From an uncultured Collinsella sp. (GTDB lineage: Bacteria; Actinomycetota; Coriobacteriia; Coriobacteriales; Coriobacteriaceae): a stretch of DNA of 32,416 bases. This document shows, one piece after another, positions 7,354-14,271 of the stretch (its first letter is position 1; every line of letters starts with the position of its first letter). The stretch spans positions 1-32,416 of the forward strand of contig UQSB01000022.1 of NCBI GenBank assembly GCA_900543505.1. Reading direction: 5' to 3'. The notes under the pieces were generated by a model that ran no database searches, was not told where the DNA came from, and worked only from the letters and a program-made list of their open reading frames with translations. The position numbers and the translations under genes were made by a program.

Positions 7354-7457
7354 TTGGCCTTGCTAGACCAGAATTGGCATGCAGGCATAAGTGAGTGTTG
7401 GAAAAGTCGCTTGAGACTGAAACCCCCTTCCGAAGGCAAGGTGATCCCACCACAACG

Positions 7458-8723
7458 TTATGGCGCGAGTGTGTCAACGGGAGCAACGATGATGCCATCG
7501 GGCGTTGTATGAACCGGCATGCCGAACCCAATGATGATGAGTTTTGCCACAGACGGCTTCTCGCCACGCTCGACCAGCTTTCGCTCCAGCCGAAGCAGAT
7601 TTGCAGATGCCTCGGGGATTTGAGGGCTTCCAAGCTTCACCTCCACGGCAATCCAAGTTCCATCGCGCCTGTGGATAACTGCGTCAACCTCGAGATCGTC
7701 GGCATCGTGGTAATGGGACACCAACGAGTCATTTGCGGCGGCGTAAACCTTGAGGTCATGCAGGACGAGGGATTCGAAGAGCAGTCCCAGTGTCTTCGGG
7801 TCAGATGCCAACGACTCCGGATTTGCTCCGAGCAGCGCAACGGCAAGCGAAGGATCGGCGAGATGCCTCTTCGCCCCCTGCCGCAGCTTCACCGGAGACC
7901 TGAGCGCTGGATGCCAAGCGGGGATATCGTCGACGATATTGATTCGTCTCAGGGCGTCCATGTATCTGGAGACCGAGTTCTTCGAAACGCCGGTACCGAT
8001 ATCTTTGTCAATAGACTTTGAGCCAGCAAGCGTCGACTCATTCCGCGCTAGCGATGCCAAAAGAGACCTGACCTTGACCGGATCGCGCTTAACGCCATCA
8101 GTTCTAGAAACATCCGATTCGCATACGCCATCAACATAGGCAGCGGCTATCTGCATGGCATCGTCAGCCGTTTTCCCCATCGCCTGAGGCCAACCGCCAC
8201 GACACAGCAAATCGGCGATTCCGGCGATGCCGGAGATTGACCCGACAGCCTGCTTGGCAGGGTAACCGGAAAGAAGCGTTCCGATCGAAACCGCGCCAGA
8301 AGAAACGCCAAGCTCGAACATCGTCATGGTGTCCATTCGCAACCTAGCTATTCGTCCAACGCCGCTATGCATCGGCTGCATCGAATCCCGAGGCGTTGCC
8401 GAACCCGTAAGAATAAACTGACCGGATTCTCCCCTCCTTGCATCGCACTCGAAACGCACGGCATCCCACAGCTTCGGCTCTTCCTGCCATTCATCGATGA
8501 GCCTGGGAGATAGCCCTGCTAATGCTTGCGCCGGATCGATCCGTGCCAGCTGGAGAGCGGAAAAATTTCCAGCCGGATCGGAAAGAGACAAGGATGAATT
8601 AGCAAAACGACTAGCCGAAGTGGTCTTTCCGCACCACTTTGGACCCTGAATGAGGACCGCACCGAAGATATTGAGATTACGGCTGATTGCCTTATCGATG
8701 CATCTATCTACATATCTATCCAC
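7458..8723 (-). CDS. DUF4143/AAA_14-type ATPase
   Basis: A 421-residue P-loop protein of the AAA plus DUF4143 family, common in bacteria and archaea and often found singly as accessory genes. Walker A GPKWCGKTT is at 27-35, Walker B RLIDEWQE at about 74-81, and a sensor-like ILTGSATPR follows near residue 105. The C-terminal domain includes DLEVDAVIHRR...VEVK (343-363), the D...ExK layout of a PD-(D/E)XK nuclease-like fold. GTG 8723 is chosen because AAGGAGG precedes it by 4 nt. It is the only gene between two copies of a neighbouring gene's 3' end and is preceded by four tandem repeats, so it looks inserted. The biological role of this family is unsettled; stress or toxin-like roles have been suggested. 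Confidence 0.85.
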   Translation of the reverse strand: MDRYVDRCIDKAISRNLNIFGAVLIQGPKWCGKTTSASRFANSSLSLSDPAGNFSALQLARIDPAQALAGLSPRLIDEWQEEPKLWDAVRFECDARRGESGQFILTGSATPRDSMQPMHSGVGRIARLRMDTMTMFELGVSSGAVSIGTLLSGYPAKQAVGSISGIAGIADLLCRGGWPQAMGKTADDAMQIAAAYVDGVCESDVSRTDGVKRDPVKVRSLLASLARNESTLAGSKSIDKDIGTGVSKNSVSRYMDALRRINIVDDIPAWHPALRSPVKLRQGAKRHLADPSLAVALLGANPESLASDPKTLGLLFESLVLHDLKVYAAANDSLVSHYHDADDLEVDAVIHRRDGTWIAVEVKLGSPQIPEASANLLRLERKLVERGEKPSVAKLIIIGFGMPVHTTPDGIIVAPVDTLAP

Positions 8724-8741
8724 ACAGCCTCCTTCTTGACT

Positions 8742-8756
8742 TACCCATATTAGGTA
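8742..8756 (-). promoter_or_regulatory. Putative -10 region of the DUF4143 ATPase gene
   Basis: TAATAT reads on the minus strand at 8752-8747, inside an interrupted inverted repeat TACC(N7)GGTA (8742-8756), 24 nt before the GTG start. The -35 position would fall at the edge of the 23-bp tandem repeats, so a factor bound there could act at this promoter. Confidence 0.35.
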
Positions 8757-8770
8757 TTTTACCAGCTGCG

Positions 8771-8862
8771 TGGTGACGATTGACGGAAATTTGTGGTGAG
8801 GATTGACGGCGAATTATGGTGACAATTGACGGAATTCTGCGGTGACAATTGACGGCGCTTCG
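8771..8862. repeat. Four tandem 23-bp repeats (iteron-like)
   Basis: Four units start at 8771, 8794, 8817 and 8840, exactly 23 bp apart. The consensus is TGGTGACAATTGACGG followed by seven less conserved bases; units 1 and 2 have changes at positions 7-8 and unit 4 begins CGGTGA. The array is directly upstream of the DUF4143 ATPase gene. Regular spacing near two helical turns with a conserved 16-bp core is typical of a multimeric protein-binding site. The plus strand repeats TTGACG, which resembles a -35 hexamer. Confidence 0.92.
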
Positions 8863-8913
8863 AAGCACGGAGCAATTTAACCGTCACAACACCTATGGCG
8901 ATGGGCACTCGCC

Positions 8914-9007
8914 CCGCCCACGAGGCAGGACTGGTACAACAAGGTTGCAACCAGATGAACCGCATTTAAGCGCTACTGCAAAGGGTCCCAATCGGGGCCC
9001 GTTTCTT
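8914..9007 (+). pseudogene. Decayed copy of the 3' end and terminator of the lysozyme-like gene
   Basis: From 8914 the sequence can be read as PPTRQDWYNKVATR then TGA. It matches the C-terminal coding sequence at 7255-7314 with a TGG-to-AGG change and a 1-bp deletion that shifts the frame near the end. The original final codons and TAA can still be followed to 8969. Similarity continues into the terminator: TGCAAAGGGTCCCAATCGGG (8977-8996) corresponds to 7323-7342. No upstream part of the gene remains. This is the remnant of a second, tandem copy, or of a duplication made when the ATPase region was inserted. Confidence 0.85.
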
Positions 9008-9023
9008 ATAGCGGTACATTGCA

Positions 9024-10391
9024 TTAAGCGACTATGCCGGTTGCGTTGCCGACGGCAATAATCACGATCATGATGACGCACATAATTCCCAGCGCCTTAA
9101 GCCACAGCGTGACAAACTCACGGCCCCGATAACGATCAAGCACGGGAAAGCGGCGCCGAAGCCTGCGGCGGTCGAGCACGCCAAACGAGATGAGCACCAC
9201 CATGCCATCGACCATAAGAAAATACTCAAGGGCCAAAAACCACGTTGGATAGCTGCGGTTGGCTCCCGTGGGCTGGAATACGGCAAAATGGCTTCCGACC
9301 AATAGCAGCAAGGTTGCCGCATAGATCATGCCGTTCCATATACGCCCAATGGGTTCCGGGATCCGTGAAAGCAGGCTCTTGCGGCAAGGAGTCACCGAAG
9401 AGACTTCCTTGGGCCGCCGCCCGAAAGACGGCGCCATTTGCGGAGCAGCCTGCGCCATTGAAGGCGCCGTCGTGCTATTCGAGCCAGGCTCAGGCAGACA
9501 CAGCCCGTATGCCGCGCGCGCAGCGTGTCCGAGCGCCTCGGCACTTGCAAAGCGCTTGGCCGGATCGAGCGCCATGGCCATGCAAATGACATCAGCCAGC
9601 GCCGCGGGGACGTCGCACGCCTCGCATTGCTCGCGCATATTCTGACCCGGCTTAGGGTCAGCCCCCGTCAGACAAAAGAACAGAAGCGCGCCGAGCGCAT
9701 AGACATCGCTGCGCACGCTCGTCTGCCCAAAACCATATTGCTCGGGTGGCGCATAGGGTCGCGTTCCAAACTTAACCGTGTCGGCATCGGCCCCGTCACG
9801 CCACACCCGCGCAATCCCCAAATCGATAATCACCAGCGACGAGAAGGTCATGCCAGCATCGGCCGCATGCCTCACGCCCGATACGATGATGTTCGAGGGT
9901 TTCAGGTCGCGGTGGATTACCGGTACCCCCGGCTCCCCCGCAGCTGCAAAACCAGCATGTAGCTCGCCTACCGCTTCACACAAAACGGGATACAGCCCGC
10001 GGGCATAATCGGGCGTCGCCCCCAAGCGTCCCACCAACGCCTCGAGTGTCTCGCCTTCGACATACTCCATCACCACGTCGAGCTCGTCGCCCACGCGGCG
10101 GCAATCGACGATTCGGGGCAGGTGCTCAAAACGACGACCGGCGCGCTGGGCCGCAAACAGGCGCTCATAAGCTCCGCCAATCTGCACCGAAGCATCGATG
10201 CGCTTGCGGACAAAGGGGCCAAGAGACCCGCCACCAGAGCCCTCAAAATAGACGAGTTCGGTCGTCTCGACATCCGAGAGCTTGAGCACGCGCTCCACAC
10301 GATAGCTGTCATCGCGGTCGAACGACGCCAAATGCTCGACAAGCGAAGCAGTCAGCTCATCATCGGAATATGTTGGGCTCTGAGTATCCAT
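9024..10391 (-). CDS. Membrane-anchored serine/threonine protein kinase
   Basis: A 455-residue Hanks-type kinase. The N-terminal kinase domain (about 25-310) shows a lysine in FVRKRI (63), catalytic loop HRDLKPSN (160-167), DLG in place of DFG (190-192), activation segment GTRPYAPPEQY (209-219) and DVYALGALLF. A Pro/Ser-rich linker and three hydrophobic segments follow (about 345-368, 373-395 and 425-450), so the kinase faces the cytoplasm with its tail in the membrane. There is no PASTA or other extracellular sensor domain. The start is uncertain: ATG 10391 is chosen, but ATG 10403 or GTG 10421 would add 4 or 10 residues. It is last in a putative operon behind a helix-turn-helix protein and a lipoprotein, either of which may be its partner. 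Confidence 0.88.
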   Translation of the reverse strand: MDTQSPTYSDDELTASLVEHLASFDRDDSYRVERVLKLSDVETTELVYFEGSGGGSLGPFVRKRIDASVQIGGAYERLFAAQRAGRRFEHLPRIVDCRRVGDELDVVMEYVEGETLEALVGRLGATPDYARGLYPVLCEAVGELHAGFAAAGEPGVPVIHRDLKPSNIIVSGVRHAADAGMTFSSLVIIDLGIARVWRDGADADTVKFGTRPYAPPEQYGFGQTSVRSDVYALGALLFFCLTGADPKPGQNMREQCEACDVPAALADVICMAMALDPAKRFASAEALGHAARAAYGLCLPEPGSNSTTAPSMAQAAPQMAPSFGRRPKEVSSVTPCRKSLLSRIPEPIGRIWNGMIYAATLLLLVGSHFAVFQPTGANRSYPTWFLALEYFLMVDGMVVLISFGVLDRRRLRRRFPVLDRYRGREFVTLWLKALGIMCVIMIVIIAVGNATGIVA

Positions 10392-10413
10392 AGCGTCCAT
10401 CATAACGCAGGGC

Positions 10414-10435
10414 GCGGACACCCCATGTTGTCCGC
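10414..10435 (-). repeat. Hairpin ahead of the kinase gene
   Basis: GCGGACA (10414-10420) and TGTCCGC (10429-10435) form a perfect 7-bp stem with an 8-nt loop, 22 nt before the chosen kinase start. It would lie in the leader between the helix-turn-helix gene and the kinase gene, overlapping the alternative GTG start at 10421. Confidence 0.6.
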
Positions 10436-10490
10436 ACCCCGTTCGTTTGCATGGTTATTCTGGTGACACAACCGGCTCAGCCATCGGCCA

Positions 10491-10913
10491 CTAACTCACC
10501 GTTTCCCCGCCAAAGCGATACAGCTCTTCATTGACCTTTTGGAGGCTACAGCCACGGTCGATGCAAAAGATAATGATTGCATCGCGACGGTCCTTGCAGT
10601 TGAGGACGCTCACTCCGGCAGCCGTCAGGGCGCGGTTGGTCTCTTTCATCGACAGCGCCATTGCAAAGGCAATCTGCAGCACCTTATTGCGGCTCGGATT
10701 GCGCGAACCGGTAAAGATCTGATAGCCAAAGGTCTCGTTGAGGTCGGCCATACGCACCACGCGCGAGCGCTCCAAGCCCTTTTCCTGCAGTAGCTGCTTC
10801 AGGTAGTCCGAAAGCGACGGGGCGGCAAAGTCGTGCTCCCTGATATAGCCATCGATGTTCGGCGCATCGAGAAGCTCATTGAGCAACTCCTCGGTCAGCT
10901 TTTTATCGGGCAT
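10491..10913 (-). CDS. Helix-turn-helix protein associated with the kinase
   Basis: A 140-residue cytoplasmic protein. The middle part, LSDYLKQLLQEKGLERSRVVRMADL followed by QIFTGSRNPSRNKVLQIAFAM, has the spacing of an XRE/Cro-type helix-turn-helix, with the recognition region near residues 55-75. The remaining C-terminal part is helical with two cysteines. A strong GGGAGGTGAG ribosome-binding site precedes the start at 10913. It lies 39 bp after the lipoprotein gene and about 100 bp before the kinase gene, all on one strand. It may regulate this operon or be a kinase substrate; neither can be read from sequence. Confidence 0.75.
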   Translation of the reverse strand: MPDKKLTEELLNELLDAPNIDGYIREHDFAAPSLSDYLKQLLQEKGLERSRVVRMADLNETFGYQIFTGSRNPSRNKVLQIAFAMALSMKETNRALTAAGVSVLNCKDRRDAIIIFCIDRGCSLQKVNEELYRFGGETVS

Positions 10914-10952
10914 ACGATCTCACCTCCCATCCGGCGCAACGGTAGCGACATG

Positions 10953-11495
10953 CTAGGCCAGCACCCAGCTTGCAGTGGCAGACTTATCAAACATGTTGGC
11001 AAAATACAGTGCCTTCTTGATATCGCCATCAAAGTAGATATTGCCCGCCACGGAGCCACCGGCGGAAAGGGTACCAGACTGCAGCTCATCGGAGCCCTCG
11101 CTGTAGTAACCCTGATTCTGCTGAGCGCCGTTGGCGTCCTCGCCCTTCCAGTCGTAGATGTTGTAATCTGCGCCCTCATCGCCATTGTTGACGTACGTGA
11201 CGTGAATGCCCGTCATAATCGAACCGTCATAATTTGTGAGGCCGGGCTGGACGGAATCGACAACGACGGAAAGACCGGCAGCCGTGGTCACCGTCGCACC
11301 AACCGCCAGGTCAGTCGTAGACTGCTCTTCCCTCTTCGCCTCTTCCTTCTTCTCGCCATCGCCAGCGTCCTCGGTGACGGTCGCCTTATCGCTACCACAA
11401 CCGGCAAGAAGACCGGCAGTCCCCAAGGCGACGGTGGCGAATGCGCCCAGTGCAGCGCGACGGCTCAGCAGCACTTCGTTTTCGAGCTTTTTCAT
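10953..11495 (-). CDS. Tat-type lipoprotein with DUF4352-like domain
   Basis: A 180-residue exported lipoprotein. The N terminus has twin arginines (SRRAAL, 12-13), a hydrophobic stretch and the lipobox LLAGC with acylated Cys33. A charged Lys/Glu/Thr linker (35-65) leads to a beta-rich domain (VGATVTTAAGLSVVVDSVQPG to the end) like the DUF4352 immunoglobulin-like domain, ending near the family's usual length. It is first in a three-gene minus-strand run with a helix-turn-helix protein and a membrane kinase, so it could be the outer sensor part of that system. The ribosome-binding site GGAAGG is buried in a 14-bp hairpin (11501-11554). The start at 11495 fits its spacing. Confidence 0.82.
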   Translation of the reverse strand: MKKLENEVLLSRRAALGAFATVALGTAGLLAGCGSDKATVTEDAGDGEKKEEAKREEQSTTDLAVGATVTTAAGLSVVVDSVQPGLTNYDGSIMTGIHVTYVNNGDEGADYNIYDWKGEDANGAQQNQGYYSEGSDELQSGTLSAGGSVAGNIYFDGDIKKALYFANMFDKSATASWVLA

Positions 11496-11500
11496 TATGC

Positions 11501-11554
11501 ATCCTTCCTACGATCCGGCTACCGCGCCGGCACACAGCACATCGTAGGAAGGAT
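11501..11554 (-). promoter_or_regulatory. Leader hairpin that hides the lipoprotein ribosome-binding site
   Basis: ATCCTTCCTACGAT (11501-11514) and ATCGTAGGAAGGAT (11541-11554) are perfect complements. In the minus-strand RNA the first arm read is ATCCTTCCTACGAT, and the second arm contains the AGGAAGG ribosome-binding site, which ends 5-6 nt before the lipoprotein ATG. An inner CCGGC/GCCGG stem (within 11515-11530) stacks between the arms. Such a fold would block translation until melted or bound. It could instead be a DNA operator. Confidence 0.75.
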
Positions 11555-11659
11555 TACACTTGAATTCATTAGCTGAGAGCTAAAGTTGCGGTAAACGGCC
11601 AATGCGGTTATCCGAACGCCGAGCAAACGCACTTTGCGCAACCGTCTGCTGGCAGTGCA

Positions 11660-11998
11660 TCAACCCAACGTGACGGATTCCCCGGTAAAGGTACTCACAA
11701 GCAACAGGATAAAGAAAACTAAATAGCTGATGCTCAATAGGTAGGCGACGACTAAAAAGATGGTCCATCCAACATTGGTCTTACCATCGGCGCGGCGTTG
11801 CTCGCGAGAACGGCACAGCCATACCGTCACGCCAATGGCCACAATCAGCAACACGAGTGCCGCTGCTGCCAACCCGGCAAGCGCAAACATCACGCCAATG
11901 CTCACAGCAATAACCGGAAGCAGTAGCAAGCCACACCCGCATCCACCCGGACTATATACGGCAGATTGCCGACGTCGCCTCATCGCCATCCCCATCAT
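11660..11998 (-). CDS. Small three-helix membrane protein
   Basis: A 112-residue protein of unknown function. A basic N terminus (MRRRRQ) and a GGCGCG segment precede two adjacent hydrophobic stretches (about 24-62). A charged loop (CRSREQRRADGK) and a third hydrophobic stretch (about 78-104) follow. ATG 11998 is used; ATG 11989 or 11983 are as likely, since GATGGGG lies before the latter two. It begins 9 bp after the HigA stop on the same strand, so it may be co-transcribed with the toxin-antitoxin pair. No family was recognised. Confidence 0.65.
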   Translation of the reverse strand: MMGMAMRRRRQSAVYSPGGCGCGLLLLPVIAVSIGVMFALAGLAAAALVLLIVAIGVTVWLCRSREQRRADGKTNVGWTIFLVVAYLLSISYLVFFILLLVSTFTGESVTLG

Positions 11999-12007
11999 CT
12001 TTGAGCA

Positions 12008-12349
12008 CTACAGTGCGATGGCCTGCTGAACAGGAACGATCTTATCGAGTTCCGGTTCAATCCGCCTTTTCTCGGCCTCAAGGTCAAACGCCACCTGAGC
12101 GCGCAGCCAATAACCATCCGTCAGGCCAAAGTAGCGGCAAAGGCGAAGGTCGGTGTCGGCCGTCACACGACGCCTTCCCAAGATAATCTGTCCAATGCGT
12201 TGAGCCGTAATCCCGGTCTCCTTAGCAAGGCGATATTGAGAAATGCCCATGGGGACAAGAAATTCCTCTTTGAGAAGCTCACCAGGAGTCACCGGCGGCA
12301 GCAAATCGAACGCAGTCTCATCACTTGTGATAATCGACGATTTCGACAT
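12008..12349 (-). CDS. higA: HigA-type antitoxin
   Basis: A 113-residue XRE-family antitoxin. PPVTPGELLKEEFLVPMGIS followed by QYRLAKETGITAQRIGQIILGRRRVT is the classic HigA helix-turn-helix layout, and DLRLCRYFGLTDGYWLRAQ the conserved following helices. The start ATG 12349 lies inside the 3' end of the toxin gene (29-bp overlap), with GGGATGG upstream. An in-frame extension to 12403 is unlikely. It should neutralise the HigB toxin and repress the shared promoter upstream of higB, where palindromes are present. Confidence 0.9.
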   Translation of the reverse strand: MSKSSIITSDETAFDLLPPVTPGELLKEEFLVPMGISQYRLAKETGITAQRIGQIILGRRRVTADTDLRLCRYFGLTDGYWLRAQVAFDLEAEKRRIEPELDKIVPVQQAIAL

Positions 12350-12602
12350 TCCAAGCCATCCCCTGTCTCCACTCAAAACAGACCCGATAGCGCTCATTGA
12401 CACGGATACTATATTGACCGGCGCGATCGCCCTTCAACGCTTCAAGACGATTGCCTGGCGGAACGCGAAGATCATCAAGCGAAGCGCAGATCTGCAGTTG
12501 GCGAATCTTCCTCAAGGCGACCCGCTCAAAAGGAATGAACTTCCTAATCCGCGCACCCATTGCAAAGCGTTCAGTGTCTTCATCTTTATATGATGCAATC
12601 AT
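12321..12602 (-). CDS. higB: HigB/RelE-type toxin (mRNA interferase)
   Basis: A 93-residue RelE-superfamily toxin that would cleave mRNA on the ribosome. Family features include the PPGNRLEALKGDRAGQYSIR segment followed by VNERYRVCFEW and a final VEIVDYHK, with the Arg and His positions typical of HigB. Toxin-before-antitoxin order and gene overlap are the usual higBA arrangement. The start at 12602 is preceded by AAGGCG. A perfect -10 (TATAAT) lies upstream. The length is the family norm, so the gene appears intact. Confidence 0.9.
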   Translation of the reverse strand: MIASYKDEDTERFAMGARIRKFIPFERVALRKIRQLQICASLDDLRVPPGNRLEALKGDRAGQYSIRVNERYRVCFEWRQGMAWNVEIVDYHK

Positions 12603-12613
12603 AGTATCGCCTT

Positions 12614-12659
12614 ACGTTAATAACGTCAAACGTTTCTATAGACTTACATCTCTATTATA
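12614..12659 (-). promoter_or_regulatory. Promoter and palindromic operator of the higBA operon
   Basis: On the minus strand TATAAT lies at 12659-12654, about 52 nt before the higB start. Between them are the palindromes ACGTTAATAACGT (12614-12626, perfect around a central base) and AAACGTTT (12628-12635), sharing AACGT cores. They are well placed for autorepression by the HigA-HigB complex. The -35 is unclear. Confidence 0.6.
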
Positions 12660-12703
12660 CCGTACATCTGTTCGTGTTTTCTAGAACAGGCATCCTTCGA
12701 CAC

Positions 12704-13891
12704 TTAAGCAAGCAAAAGCAATCGTTTGTAGACATCGAGACCTTTGAGTAGGATTTCCTCGTCAAAGAGCATGGTATCAGTGTGAAGGGCGCTCGTGGCA
12801 TAGGCGGGACAGCCATCCGAATCGATCGGATTATCTTGTCCCTCCGGCACGCCCGTACCCAGGAGGAAGAACACGCCTGGCAGATGGCGCTGATAGAACG
12901 CGAAATCCTCGGCGATTAGCAGTGGCTCGTCCACAAGTTGCAGCTCGGACAAGACAGGCGCAATGTGGGCGAACAGCTCGGGGTCGTTATCGACCGGCGG
13001 ATAGCCCTCGGCAAAATCGAGGTCATATGTGCAGCCCGTTGCGACGCAGGCATCGTCCAGCACGCGGCGCACGCCCTCGCGCGCGCGGTCGAACATGTCG
13101 TCCGTAAACACACGTAGGCTGCCGGCAACATGGGCCTCCCCCGCCACCGCATTGCAGACGGTGCCGGCCTGCAGCAGGCCGAACTTACCAATGCAGGGCT
13201 CGTCGACACCCAACTCGTCCATGAGCTCGCGCTCGGAAACCAAGAACTTGGCAGCCGCCAGCGCCGCATCGTGCGACTCCTCGACCGGAACGCCATAGGT
13301 CTTAGCGATATGGATGCTCGTGCCATGGATATGAATGTGTGTCTCACTCGAACGCGCCAGCAACGGACCGGAGCAGCTCGCCAACGTGCCGGCGGGCAGA
13401 TCGGGCCACACGTGGAAGCCGAAGATGCGATCCACCCCGTAGCGCTCGAACACGCCGCTCTCGCACACCGTCTTGGCACCACCAGTCGTCTCCTCGGCCG
13501 GCTGAAACACAAAGAGCACATTGCGCTTAATGGCGCCCGGCTGCTCACGGATCGTACGGTCGACAAAGGTTGCCGCCGAAAGCGCCATGGCCATGTGTCC
13601 ATCGTGCCCGCAAGCATGCATCTTGCCGGGATGGGTCGAAGCGAACGCTGCCCCCGTTGCCTCGGCAATGGGCAGCGCATCCATATCGGCGCGAATCGCC
13701 GTGGCATGCGCGGCGCCAACGCCAGCGTCGAAGAAAGCGCAGACGCAGCCGGGGCACGGATGGGTCACCTCGCAGATGAGCGGTGCCAACACGCCCTCGA
13801 TATAGGCGATCGTCTGCGGAAGATCGAAGTCGAGCTCCGGAATGCGGTGCAGGTCGCGACGATAACGACGGAGTTCTTGGAGCTCGGTCAT
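12704..13891 (-). CDS. M20 family amidohydrolase, candidate N-acetyldiaminopimelate deacetylase
   Basis: A 395-residue zinc-dependent M20D peptidase/amidohydrolase. Metal and catalytic motifs are present: RADMDALP (68-75), MHACGHDGH (91-99), PAEE (131-134) and GFHVWPDLPAG with His160; the C-terminal metal region is EDFAFYQRHLPGVFFLLGTG. The start ATG 13891 has AAAGGAA 5 nt upstream. The family includes hippurate and N-acyl-amino-acid hydrolases and YkuR-type N-acetyl-diaminopimelate deacetylase. Divergence from a lysine-riboswitch operon encoding DapH, the acetyltransferase of the N-acetyl pathway, makes the deacetylase role attractive but unproved. The dimerisation-domain motif is unusual (GTSIHIAKTYGVP), so a different acyl substrate is possible. 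Confidence 0.8.
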   Translation of the reverse strand: MTELQELRRYRRDLHRIPELDFDLPQTIAYIEGVLAPLICEVTHPCPGCVCAFFDAGVGAAHATAIRADMDALPIAEATGAAFASTHPGKMHACGHDGHMAMALSAATFVDRTIREQPGAIKRNVLFVFQPAEETTGGAKTVCESGVFERYGVDRIFGFHVWPDLPAGTLASCSGPLLARSSETHIHIHGTSIHIAKTYGVPVEESHDAALAAAKFLVSERELMDELGVDEPCIGKFGLLQAGTVCNAVAGEAHVAGSLRVFTDDMFDRAREGVRRVLDDACVATGCTYDLDFAEGYPPVDNDPELFAHIAPVLSELQLVDEPLLIAEDFAFYQRHLPGVFFLLGTGVPEGQDNPIDSDGCPAYATSALHTDTMLFDEEILLKGLDVYKRLLLLA

Positions 13892-13986
13892 AAAGGTTCC
13901 TTTCATAGGTGCGCGCCAGTTGTCATCTTATTGTGCCGCAAGATTGCCGCACCCTTATTTCCAGCATATCCCTGCATTTTTTAAAC

Positions 13987-14032
13987 GTTATATACGAATA
14001 CTCTTGTTTGGTAAAGTGCAACGTGGTAGGGT
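13987..14032. promoter_or_regulatory. Divergent promoter pair for the M20 gene and the lysine operon
   Basis: Plus strand: TTGTTT (14004-14009), a 17-bp spacer and TAGGGT (14027-14032), which would start RNA just before the riboswitch. Minus strand: TTTACC (14015-14010), a 17-bp spacer and TATAAC (13992-13987), which would serve the M20 gene. The two promoters overlap. Both were chosen by eye. Confidence 0.5.
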
Positions 14033-14043
14033 CGTTACCACTT

Positions 14044-14200
14044 GATAGAGGCGCGGGCACGAAGAACCGCGGGTGAGCCGGCAGGCTTTGACCCCGTGGG
14101 GAGGCGAAACCCGCCGAACTGGGCTTTTCGGGCACGAACAACCTGGTGGGCCTGCGGGAAACACCCGCAGGACTGTCTGCAGCAATGCGGGAGCGCTATC
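14044..14200 (+). promoter_or_regulatory. Lysine riboswitch (L box) aptamer
   Basis: The conserved landmarks of the L box occur in order: GATAGAGGCGC (14044-14054), GCCGAAC (14113-14119), GGACTGTC (near 14170) and GGAGCGCTATC (14190-14200). The first and last pair as helix P1. Spacing and total length (about 157 nt) fit the family. It lies directly upstream of lysA-dapA, dapB and dapH, the expected targets. Confidence 0.92.
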
Positions 14201-14258
14201 CGGACATTGGGTCCACGCTATGCGGATTCGATGCGCAGATGGCGCCGTCTGGATAGCG
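14194..14258 (+). promoter_or_regulatory. Riboswitch expression-platform hairpin
   Basis: CGCTATCCGGAC (14194-14205) pairs with GTCTGGATAGCG (14247-14258) over 12 positions with one G-U. The 5' arm is also the 3' side of aptamer helix P1, so the two folds exclude each other. The 3' arm ends next to GAGG (14258-14261), the likely ribosome-binding site of the gene starting at 14272. No T-tract is present, which suggests control of translation start, or of a Rho-type step, and not an intrinsic terminator. Confidence 0.75.
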
Positions 14259-14271
14259 AGGTTTACGGGAC

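Noticed and set aside
8771..8862. CRISPR array
   Set aside because: The repeat unit is 23 bp with no unique spacers of 30 bp or so, and there are no cas genes. It is a tandem repeat.
8759..8965. 68-codon minus-strand open frame over the 23-bp repeats
   Set aside because: The protein is just a translation of the tandem repeats plus the decayed gene end. There is no ribosome-binding site.
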